Below are positions 57,771 to 64,000 of a stretch of 64,000 bases of DNA, piece by piece. The DNA lies in NCBI RefSeq assembly GCF_000513995.1, contig NZ_KI911337.1:51523-115522 (forward strand). The letters run 5' to 3'. Origin of the DNA: Pseudoxanthomonas sp. J35. Its GTDB lineage: Bacteria; Pseudomonadota; Gammaproteobacteria; Xanthomonadales; Xanthomonadaceae. A program made the translations under genes and the position numbers. The notes below the pieces were generated by a model, which saw only the letters and a list, made by a program, of their open reading frames with translations, was not told where the DNA came from and searched no databases. Positions within the stretch are counted from its first letter, which is position 1. Every line of letters starts with the position of its first letter.

Positions 57771-57783
57771 GGCCCGTGCGCCG

Positions 57784-58974
57784 ATGAAACCCCTGTCCCG
57801 TCCCGCGCTGGCCCGCCATTTCCACCGCTTCGCCTGGCTGGCGGTGGCGCTGACCGCCTGCGTGGTGGTGTTCGGCGCGTTCGTGCGCCTGTCCGACGCC
57901 GGCCTCAGCTGCCCCGACTGGCCGACCTGCTACGGCCGCGCCACCTGGCCGTCGGCGCCGCAGGACGCGGCCGCGCACGCGGCCAGCGAGATCCGCCAGT
58001 TCGACACCACCAAGGCCTGGCGCGAACAGGTGCACCGCCACCTGGCCGCGTCGCTGGGCGTGCTGGTGCTGCTGCTGGCGCTGCTGGCCGCGCGCCGGCG
58101 CCGCTTCGGCATGGGCGTGATCGTCGGCGCCTCGCTGCTGGTGGCTGCGGCGATCCCGGCCTACATGTACGGGCAGATCGGCCTGGCCTTCGCCCTGGCC
58201 GGCGCCGGCGAGGCCGTGCTGCTGCTGGCGGCGATGCGCTGGTCGAACATCGACCTGGCGCGCGCCGCGGTGCTGACCCTGGCGGTGATCGTGTTCCAGG
58301 CGCTGCTGGGCAAGTGGACCGTGACCCTGCTGCTCAAGCCGATCGTGGTGATGGGCCACCTGCTCGGCGGCCTGACCACGTTCTCGCTGCTGCTGTGGAT
58401 GGCCTGGCGCGCCACCCACCTGCCGATCGTGCTGGCCGATGCACGCGTCCTGCGTCGCTGGCTGGTCGCCGGGCTGGTCGTGCTGGGCGTGCAGATCGCG
58501 CTCGGCGGCTGGACCAGCGCCAACTACGCCGCGCTGGCCTGCGGTGGCGGTGGCTGGACCACGGCCGAGCACCACTACCTCGACTTCCCGAAGTGCGTCG
58601 GCCAGTGGTGGCCGCCGACCGATTTCCGCGAGGGCTTCGTGCTGTGGCGCGGGATCGGCGTGGACTACGAAGGCGGCGTGCTCGACGGCGCCTCGCGGAT
58701 CGCGATCCAGATGGCGCACCGGATGATGGCGGCGGTGGTGCTGCTGTACATGCTGGTCCTGGCCGTGCGCCTGTCGCGCCTGCCGGGCATGCGCGGCTGG
58801 GGTTCGCTGCTGGCGGTGCTGGTCCTGGCCCAGGTCGCGCTGGGCGTGCTCAACGTCAAGCTGGCCCTGCCGCTGCCGGTGGCGGTGCTGCACAACGCCG
58901 GCGCGCTGGCGCTGCTGGCGGTGCTGGTGACCCTGCTGGCGCGGCTGAAGGAACCCGAGCCGGTCCGCGCATGA
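57784..58974 (+). CDS. ctaA: Heme A synthase
   Basis: Oxidises the C8 methyl of heme O to the formyl group of heme A. 396 aa, eight predicted spans. Family blocks: [39 protein letters not shown] (heme His), GPLLKPIVV-like [45 protein letters not shown] and [16 protein letters not shown] (His). Cys pairs in the periplasmic loops suit the COX15/CtaA type 2 form. Translation overlaps ctaB by ATGA. Confidence 0.95.
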   Translation: MKPLSRPALARHFHRFAWLAVALTACVVVFGAFVRLSDAGLSCPDWPTCYGRATWPSAPQDAAAHAASEIRQFDTTKAWREQVHRHLAASLGVLVLLLALLAARRRRFGMGVIVGASLLVAAAIPAYMYGQIGLAFALAGAGEAVLLLAAMRWSNIDLARAAVLTLAVIVFQALLGKWTVTLLLKPIVVMGHLLGGLTTFSLLLWMAWRATHLPIVLADARVLRRWLVAGLVVLGVQIALGGWTSANYAALACGGGGWTTAEHHYLDFPKCVGQWWPPTDFREGFVLWRGIGVDYEGGVLDGASRIAIQMAHRMMAAVVLLYMLVLAVRLSRLPGMRGWGSLLAVLVLAQVALGVLNVKLALPLPVAVLHNAGALALLAVLVTLLARLKEPEPVRA

Positions 58975-59876
58975 GCCCCGCCCCGATCCCCATCTGGCGC
59001 GAATACCTGGAGCTGACCAAGCCGCGCGTGGTCGCGCTGCTGGTGTTCACCGCGCTGGTCGGCATGTTCCTGGCCGTGCCCGGGCTGCCGCCGCTGCGCG
59101 AGAGCGTGTTCGGCCTGCTCGGCATCTGGCTGGCCGCGTCCTCGGCCGCGGCGATCAACCACCTGATCGACCAGCGCATCGACCGGGTGATGGCGCGCAC
59201 CTCGCACCGGCCGCTGGCAACCGGGGCGCTGAACCCCCTGCAGGTGCTGGTGTTCGCGGTGGTGCTGGGCGTGGCCTCGATGGCGATCCTGGTGCTGCTG
59301 GTGAACGCGATCACCGCGCTGCTCACCTTCGCCTCGCTGATCGGCTACGCGGTCGTCTACACCGGCTTTCTCAAGCGCGCCACGCCGCAGAACATCGTGA
59401 TCGGCGGCGTCGCCGGCGCGGCGCCGCCGCTGCTGGGCTGGGCCGCGGTGACCAACCTCGAGGGCCCGTGGGACTGGCAGTACGCGCTGCTGCTGGTGCT
59501 GATCATCTTCGTGTGGACGCCGCCGCACTTCTGGGCGCTGGCGATCTTCCGGCGCGAGGACTACGCGCGCGCGCTGATCCCGATGCTGCCGGTGACCCAC
59601 GGCGTCACCTACACGCGCTGGCAGATCCTGTTCTACACGGTGCTGCTGTTGCAGGTGAGCCTGCTGCCGGTGATCTTCGGCATGAGCGGGTTCTTCTACC
59701 TGGGGGGTGCGCTGGTGCTGGGCAGCGTGTTCCTGTGGTACGCGTGGCGCCTGCTCGATCCGCCGGACGAGCTGTTCGCCATGCGCGTGTTCAAGTATTC
59801 GGTGGTCTACCTGATGGCGCTGTTCGCCTTCCTGCTGGTCGACCACTGGCTGCCGCTGCTGCTGCCGGCCGCCTGA
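58971..59876 (+). CDS. ctaB: Protoheme IX farnesyltransferase
   Basis: Attaches farnesyl diphosphate to protoheme, giving heme O for CtaA. 301 aa UbiA-superfamily protein with about nine spans, the prenyl-diphosphate motif [23 protein letters not shown] and the second Asp loop [30 protein letters not shown]. Starts at the ATGA overlap with ctaA. Last gene of the cox locus, followed by a hairpin. Confidence 0.96.
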   Translation: MSPAPIPIWREYLELTKPRVVALLVFTALVGMFLAVPGLPPLRESVFGLLGIWLAASSAAAINHLIDQRIDRVMARTSHRPLATGALNPLQVLVFAVVLGVASMAILVLLVNAITALLTFASLIGYAVVYTGFLKRATPQNIVIGGVAGAAPPLLGWAAVTNLEGPWDWQYALLLVLIIFVWTPPHFWALAIFRREDYARALIPMLPVTHGVTYTRWQILFYTVLLLQVSLLPVIFGMSGFFYLGGALVLGSVFLWYAWRLLDPPDELFAMRVFKYSVVYLMALFAFLLVDHWLPLLLPAA

Positions 59877-59890
59877 TCCGCGGCGGGGCA

Positions 59891-59919
59891 GCGGACGTGC
59901 GCGCGCAGCGCACGTCCGC
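59891..59919. terminator. Hairpin between ctaB and the MBL lipoprotein gene
   Basis: GCGGACGTGCGC (59891-59902) pairs with GCGCACGTCCGC (59908-59919), 12 bp perfect, in the 49-bp gap between convergent genes. No T-run on either side, so it probably serves as a bidirectional transcript end. Confidence 0.6.
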
Positions 59920-59925
59920 GTCGAG

Positions 59926-60900
59926 TCACTCCGCGACCCATACCAGTCCTTCGCCCTGCCGCTCGATGCGGCCCAGCCCAGGGAACGGGAAGTGCACGGC
60001 GTACACGCGCTCGCCGCTGTCGGCGAGCTGGGCGAGCAGGGCCTGGCGGCGTTCGCGTCCGGCGTCGGCGTCGCGGTCGAAGGAGATCGTCCACTCCGGC
60101 CGCTGCACGGAGACGACGTGGTGGTGCATGGAGTCGCCCACGTACAGCAGGGTGTCGCTACCGCTGGTGATCCGGTAGGCGGCATGGCCGACGGTGTGCC
60201 CGGTCGCCTCGACCGCCTGCACCACGCCGGGCACCAGTTCCGCGCCCGCGGCGAAGGTCTCCACCTTAGGCGTGATCGCCGCCACCAGCGCGGCCTGCGC
60301 CGGGTTGGCGCCTTCGGCCCCGGCGCGCGCGCGCAGGTCGTCCCATTCCTGCGCGGTCATGCGCACGGTGGCATTGGGGAATGCCAGCGCGCCTTGCGCG
60401 TCGACCAGGCCGCCGATGTGGTCGCCGTGGGCGTGCGAGATGAAGATGTCGGTGACCTGGTCCGGCGCCACCCCGGCGGCGGCCAGGGCCTCGCCGAGCT
60501 TGCCGGCGCCGTCGCCCATGTTGCGGCCGGCGCCGGTGTCGAACAGCAGCACCCGCTCGCCGGCGCGCACCAGCAGCGGCTGCACGCTCAGGTGCAGGGT
60601 GTCGGTCGGCTGGCCGGCCGCCGCGAGCACGTCGGCCACTTCCTGCGGCGTCAGGCCCACGCCGAACACGGCGTTGTCGTTGGGCACCGATAGGGTGCCG
60701 TCGCGCAGCGCGGTGGCCTGCAGCGAACCGATGGCGAAGGCGTGGAAGGCCTCGCTGGCGGCCGGGGCGGGGGCTTCGGCCGCGGCTTCGGGGGCGGGCG
60801 CGGCGGCACCGGCCGACGGGTTCTGGCGGTCGCAGGCGGCCAGGGTCGTGGCCAGGGCGACGGCCAGCAGGGACAGTGCAGCAGTGCGGATACGCATCAT
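59926..60900 (-). CDS. MBL-fold metallohydrolase lipoprotein
   Basis: A 324-aa exported protein. N-terminal lipobox LATTLAAC (Cys near 23) and an Ala/Pro/Glu linker lead to a metallo-beta-lactamase fold: zinc motif SHAHGDHIGG near 160, a TGHTVGH His, a YVGDSMHHH Asp and a HFPFPGLG end. Pattern is that of the MBL hydrolases that include lactonases (AidC/YtnP-like); the substrate is not shown by sequence. ATG 60900 follows GGAGGAA. Lies downstream of terC with a strong hairpin between. Confidence 0.85.
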   Translation of the reverse strand: MMRIRTAALSLLAVALATTLAACDRQNPSAGAAAPAPEAAAEAPAPAASEAFHAFAIGSLQATALRDGTLSVPNDNAVFGVGLTPQEVADVLAAAGQPTDTLHLSVQPLLVRAGERVLLFDTGAGRNMGDGAGKLGEALAAAGVAPDQVTDIFISHAHGDHIGGLVDAQGALAFPNATVRMTAQEWDDLRARAGAEGANPAQAALVAAITPKVETFAAGAELVPGVVQAVEATGHTVGHAAYRITSGSDTLLYVGDSMHHHVVSVQRPEWTISFDRDADAGRERRQALLAQLADSGERVYAVHFPFPGLGRIERQGEGLVWVAE

Positions 60901-60912
60901 GGCTTCCTCCCG

Positions 60913-60946
60913 GGTGGACCGCGCGATTCTGGTCGCGCGGTCCACC
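60913..60946 (-). terminator. 14-bp hairpin between terC and the MBL gene
   Basis: GGTGGACCGCGCGA (60913-60926) and TCGCGCGGTCCACC (60933-60946) pair perfectly around TTCTGG, 26 bp past the terC stop. Likely ends the riboswitch-controlled terC message. No T-run. Confidence 0.6.
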
Positions 60947-60971
60947 GGCCGGCAAGCGGCGCCGGCGGGAT

Positions 60972-61718
60972 TCAGCGTGCGTCCCGCTGCAGGGCGGCGC
61001 GTTGCTCGCGCCGCCGGATCCACAGGTTGATCAGCTCGACGAACACCGAGAACGCCATCGCCGCGTAGATGTAGCCCTTCGGGATGTGCTGGCCGAAGCC
61101 GTCGGCGATCAGCACCAGGCCGATCATCAGCAGGAAGCTCAGCGCCAGCACCTTCACCGTGGGATGGCGCTCGACGAAGTCGCCGATCGGGCCGGCGAAC
61201 AGCAGCATGAAGCCGATCGAGACCAGGATCGCGGTGACCATCACCCAGCGCTCGTCGACCATGCCCACGGCGGTGATGATCGAGTCCAGCGAGAACACGA
61301 TGTCCAGCAGCATGATCTGCACGATCACCCCGGCGAAGGAGGTCGCGGCGCGCTTCAGTCCCCCCGCTTCGGGCGAGGCACCGGCGCCTTCGATCTTCTG
61401 GTGGATCTCGTGGGTGGCCTTGGCGATCAGGAACAGGCCGCCGCCGATGAGGATCATGTCGCGCCAGGAGAACGGCTGGCCGAAGGCTTCGAACACCGGG
61501 TAGGTCAGCCGGGTGATCCAGACGATCGCGAACAGCAGGCCGAGGCGGGTGATCGCGGCGGCGGCGATGCCGAAGCGGCGGGCGCGATTGCGCTGCTTTT
61601 CGGGCAGGCGCCCGGCGAGGATCGAGATGAAGATGATGTTGTCGATGCCCAGGACCAGCTCCAGCGCGGTCAGGGTGGCCAGCGCGATCCAGATCTCGGG
61701 GTTGTAGAGGGCTTCCAT
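60972..61718 (-). CDS. TerC-family membrane transporter (Mn2+ efflux candidate)
   Basis: A 248-aa integral membrane protein with seven predicted spans. The two family metal motifs are ALELVLGIDNIIFISILAGRLP near 20 and MLLDIVFSLDSIITAVGM near 135, each with membrane-embedded Glu/Asp, plus AVIVGF-like SFLLMIGLVLIADGFGQHIPKGYIYAAMAFSVFVELIN. TerC/Alx relatives export manganese. An Mn2+ riboswitch of the yybP-ykoY class is readable in the 5' leader, which supports that role. The symbol is left blank because several TerC paralogues usually occur per genome. Confidence 0.92.
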   Translation of the reverse strand: MEALYNPEIWIALATLTALELVLGIDNIIFISILAGRLPEKQRNRARRFGIAAAAITRLGLLFAIVWITRLTYPVFEAFGQPFSWRDMILIGGGLFLIAKATHEIHQKIEGAGASPEAGGLKRAATSFAGVIVQIMLLDIVFSLDSIITAVGMVDERWVMVTAILVSIGFMLLFAGPIGDFVERHPTVKVLALSFLLMIGLVLIADGFGQHIPKGYIYAAMAFSVFVELINLWIRRREQRAALQRDAR

Positions 61719-61844
61719 CGGGGTCTCGTCGAAGGGCAGGCGCGAGCCGGCATGCTGCCCCCGGTGGGGGCAAGGACGGGTGCACGCCCGCGTGGGCGGG
61801 AAAGGTGGCGGGAACCACGGCGATACCGCATCCGGGAGACGCGT

Positions 61845-61957
61845 CTTCGCCGTGGGACGGCGAAGGTCTTGTCCGCGGGCCGGTGGCGGGCCCGCTGCTG
61901 CACCGGGGCGGCAAGGCCCGTCATGACGGCGACAGCACGGAGGACTACTCCCCTTCG
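61845..61957 (-). promoter_or_regulatory. yybP-ykoY (Mn2+) riboswitch upstream of terC
   Basis: On the minus strand the leader reads CGAAGGGGAGTAG (from 61957), then the conserved CCGTCATGACGG block, and closes with AAGACCTTCGCC. P1 is CGAAGG (61957-61952) with CCTTCG (61866-61861). The 3' strand of P1 also belongs to a mutually exclusive 9-bp hairpin with arms CTTCGCCGT and ACGGCGAAG (61865-61845), the expression platform. GGGGAGTAG and the AAGACCTT-type closing strand are class hallmarks. It ends 126 bp before the terC ATG; the rest of the leader holds further GC hairpins (for example TGCCCCC/GGGGGCA near 61757). Confidence 0.85.
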
Positions 61958-61974
61958 AGTGGCCATCCTAGCAC

Positions 61975-62004
61975 GGGGCCCGGCGATGCCGGCGTGGAGG
62001 CCCC
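61975..62004 (-). terminator. Nested hairpin after dnaG
   Basis: GGGGCC (61975-61980) and GGCCCC (61999-62004) enclose an inner stem CGGC/GCCG. It lies directly past the dnaG stop and before the riboswitch, so it may separate the two transcripts. Moderate support only. Confidence 0.4.
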
Positions 62005-62020
62005 GGGCGGTCCGCGGCGC

Positions 62021-63754
62021 TCAGGCGCGGCCGGCCAGCACCTGCAGCAGCATCCGCAGTTCGTACTTGTCGGTTTCGTCCAGGCCCTGGGCGCGCGCCT
62101 TCTGCTGCAGTTCGTCGATGCGCTGCTGCAGGGTCTGGCGTTCGAGCTGGGCGATGGCGTCGTGCAGTTCGTGCGCCCACACCGCTTCCTCGCCGGGCAG
62201 GACTTGCGCGGCGAGCCGGCGCAGGGCTTCGCCCTGCTCGTGCTCGACGAAGTGCTCGAGCAGGGCGCCGGTGCTGATCTCCGGCCGCTGGGCGACGATG
62301 TCGAGGATCTCCAGCAGCAGCGGGATGCCGGGCTGGCGCAGGTCGGCGAAGCGGTACGGCCGTTCGACCTGTGCGCCCAGCGCGGGCTTCTGCAGCAGCA
62401 GGGCGATGGCGCTGCGCACCAGGCTGCGCTTCGGTGCCGGCGTTGCAGCGCCGCGTCGCGGCGACGCGCGCACCGGTTCCGGTGCGGGCGCGGGTCGCGC
62501 GGTGTCCACGCCGGTCAGGCGCTGCAGTTCCTGGCGCATGAGGTCGGCGAAGGCGCCGTCTGGCAGCTGCGCCAGCAGCGGGCGGGCGCGTTCGGCCAGG
62601 CGGGCGCGCCCGTCGATGGTGCCGAGGTTGATGTCGCGGCCCAGCTCGTCGAAGAAGAACTGCGACAGCGGCGTGGCCTGGGCCAGGCGGGCGTCGAAGC
62701 CTTCGGCGCCTTCCTGGCGGACGATGGTGTCCGGGTCCTCGCCCTCGGGCAGGAACAGGAAGAAGGCCTGGCGCCCGTCCTTCATCCGCGGCAGCACCGA
62801 TTCGACCGCGCGCCAGCCGGCGCGGCGGCCGGCGGCGTCGCCGTCGAAGCAGAAGTAGACGTCCGGGGCGTTGCGGAACAGCAGTTCGGCGTGGTCGGCG
62901 GTGGTGGCGGTGCCGAGGGTGGCCACGGCCTGGGTGATGCCGTGCTGGAACAGGGCGACCACGTCCATGTAGCCCTCGACCACGATCAGCCGTTCCAGCT
63001 TCTGGTTGGCCTGGCGCGCCTGCCACAGGCCGTACAGTTCGCGGCCCTTGTGGAACAGGGGGGTCTCGGGCGAGTTGAGGTACTTGGGGCTGGCATCCTT
63101 GTCGAGCACGCGGCCGCCGAAGGCGATCACGCGTCCGCGGCGGTCGTGGATCGGGAACATGATCCGGTCGCGGAACTTGTCGTAGACGTGGCCGCGCTCG
63201 TTCTTCGAGAGCATGCCGGTGCGCTCGAGCAGCTTGAGGCGCCGTTCGTCGGTGCCGAGGGCGTCCTTCAGGGTGGAATAGCCGTCGGCGGCGTAGCCGA
63301 TGGCGAAGCGGGCGCGGTTGTCGGCGTCGACGCCGCGGCCGTCGAGGTAGGCGCGGGCGCGCGGGTTGTCGGCCAGCTGGCGCTGGAACAGCTTCGCCGC
63401 GGCTTCGAGGGCGGCGTACTGGTCGCGGAGGTCGTTGTCCTGGTTGTTCTGGCGGGTCTCCTTGGGGACTTCGATGCCGGCGCGGCGCGCGAGTTCTTCG
63501 ACGGCGTCGAGGAACTCGAGGCGGTCGTAGTTCATCAGGAAGCTGATGGCGGTGCCGTGGGCGCCGCAGCCGAAGCAGTGGTAGAACTGCTTGGTCGGGG
63601 AGACGTAGAACGAGGGGGTGCGTTCGTCGTGGAAGGGGCACGGTGCGCTGTATTCGCGTCCCTTGCGCTTGAGCGGCACGCGCGAGCCGACGATCTCGAC
63701 GATGTCGGTGCGTGCGAGCAGGTCGTCGATGAACGCGTCGGACAGGCGGGCCAT
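62021..63754 (-). CDS. dnaG: DNA primase
   Basis: Makes RNA primers at the replication fork with the DnaB helicase. 577 aa: zinc-binding domain with Cys39, His42, Cys60, Cys63 (CPFHDERTPSFYV, FYHCFGCGAHG), the RNA polymerase/TOPRIM core from about 115 to 430 (IMFPIHDRRGRVIAFGGRVL, RLIVVEGYMDVVALFQHGI, YFCFDGDAAGRRAGWRAVES) and the C-terminal helicase-binding domain. The linker has a Pro/Ala insert (ARPAPAPEPVRASPRRG). ATG 63754 (MARLSDAFIDDLL). rpsU and rpoD partners of the macromolecular-synthesis operon are not in the window. Confidence 0.97.
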   Translation of the reverse strand: MARLSDAFIDDLLARTDIVEIVGSRVPLKRKGREYSAPCPFHDERTPSFYVSPTKQFYHCFGCGAHGTAISFLMNYDRLEFLDAVEELARRAGIEVPKETRQNNQDNDLRDQYAALEAAAKLFQRQLADNPRARAYLDGRGVDADNRARFAIGYAADGYSTLKDALGTDERRLKLLERTGMLSKNERGHVYDKFRDRIMFPIHDRRGRVIAFGGRVLDKDASPKYLNSPETPLFHKGRELYGLWQARQANQKLERLIVVEGYMDVVALFQHGITQAVATLGTATTADHAELLFRNAPDVYFCFDGDAAGRRAGWRAVESVLPRMKDGRQAFFLFLPEGEDPDTIVRQEGAEGFDARLAQATPLSQFFFDELGRDINLGTIDGRARLAERARPLLAQLPDGAFADLMRQELQRLTGVDTARPAPAPEPVRASPRRGAATPAPKRSLVRSAIALLLQKPALGAQVERPYRFADLRQPGIPLLLEILDIVAQRPEISTGALLEHFVEHEQGEALRRLAAQVLPGEEAVWAHELHDAIAQLERQTLQQRIDELQQKARAQGLDETDKYELRMLLQVLAGRA

Positions 63755-63827
63755 CGCAATAGGATGCCACGGGGAGGCGGGCTGGCCGCTGGTTCGGCGT
63801 GGCGGATCGAGCCAGCGGACCCAGCAG

Positions 63828-64000
63828 TAACCTCAACGGCAACGGCGTCCGGGTGGCTGGCTTCGGACGGAGCCGTGGGAGCGCGGGGGCGCCGGGAATG
63901 AACAAGGGCGCTGGCGACGTCTGGCGCGTCGCCACGCGCCAGTTGCCTGGCCGCTACGCTGCGGCGTGATGGGTGGGAGTGGTGGGCTTCGGACGGAGCC
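63828..64000. repeat. Partial copies of the GGCTTCGGACGGAGCC repeat
   Basis: The gap upstream of dnaG holds two exact copies of GGCTTCGGACGGAGCC (63859-63874 and 63985-64000), the small hairpin that heads the long repeats at 44.8 and 45.2 kb. The first is also preceded by a CAACGGCAACGG-type lead as there. The second runs off the window edge. No gene is seen from 63755 to 64000. Confidence 0.7.

Overview
The window is a GC-rich (roughly 70% by eye), densely coded chromosomal segment. Gene content and order point to the Lysobacteraceae/Xanthomonadaceae (Gammaproteobacteria), in the Lysobacter/Luteimonas/Pseudoxanthomonas part of the family. The clues are a biosynthetic speA next to speE, a membrane-anchored AlgC-type mutase in a coaBC-dut-algC cluster, anmK-mepM divergent from tyrS, STN-type TonB receptors, GTAG-type REP palindromes and GGATTCG heptamer repeats. 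No genus is assigned. I saw no rRNA, tRNA, CRISPR array, transposase or prophage gene.

Layout. 1-4.8 kb: 3' part of a signal peptidase I gene, then a LysR regulator divergent from the glyoxylate-shunt genes aceB-aceA. 5.1-10.4 kb: an accessory island with a cNMP-binding/GGDEF protein, a cyclase-like/TPR membrane protein, a convergent small NHLP-type precursor peptide and a divergent SagB-type flavin dehydrogenase. It looks like an uncharacterised RiPP-like peptide-modification cassette wired to nucleotide signalling. 10.5-19.6 kb: S9 lipoprotein peptidase, comM, ubiK, PII (glnK/glnB), a small kinase-fold protein, speE and speA (divergent), and a frameshifted marC. 19.7-32.3 kb: SDR, SPOR protein, argS, radC, coaBC-dut-algC, a DUF4124-like protein, pyrE, xthA-ampG and a small protein. 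32.3-40.6 kb: a broken membrane-protein gene, a macrodomain protein, an exported cyanophycinase/isoaspartyl-peptidase fusion, and divergently a FecI-FecR-TonB receptor set. Together the last four look like a scavenging locus for aspartyl-peptide polymers. 40.7-46.7 kb: anmK, mepM, tyrS, a 730-bp repeat-rich gap and a membrane GGDEF protein. 46.9-51.0 kb: putA and its likely PAS-AraC regulator. 51.2-59.9 kb: a complete aa3-type cytochrome oxidase locus (DUF2244, coxB, coxA, small protein, ctaG, coxC, DUF2909, SURF1, unknown, ctaA, ctaB). 59.9-63.8 kb: MBL-fold lipoprotein, terC behind a clear yybP-ykoY (Mn2+) riboswitch, and dnaG. The window ends in copies of a dispersed hairpin repeat.

How the genes fit together: AceB/AceA serve growth on acetate or fatty acids. 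PutA, the cyanophycinase fusion and SpeA/SpeE handle proline, arginine/aspartate and polyamines. AmpG and AnmK belong to peptidoglycan recycling. The cox locus carries structural subunits plus heme A synthesis and copper assembly. Most annotated starts were set by a Shine-Dalgarno site and family length rather than by the longest reading frame; the exceptions are stated in the entries. Long antisense frames, common at this GC, were left out.
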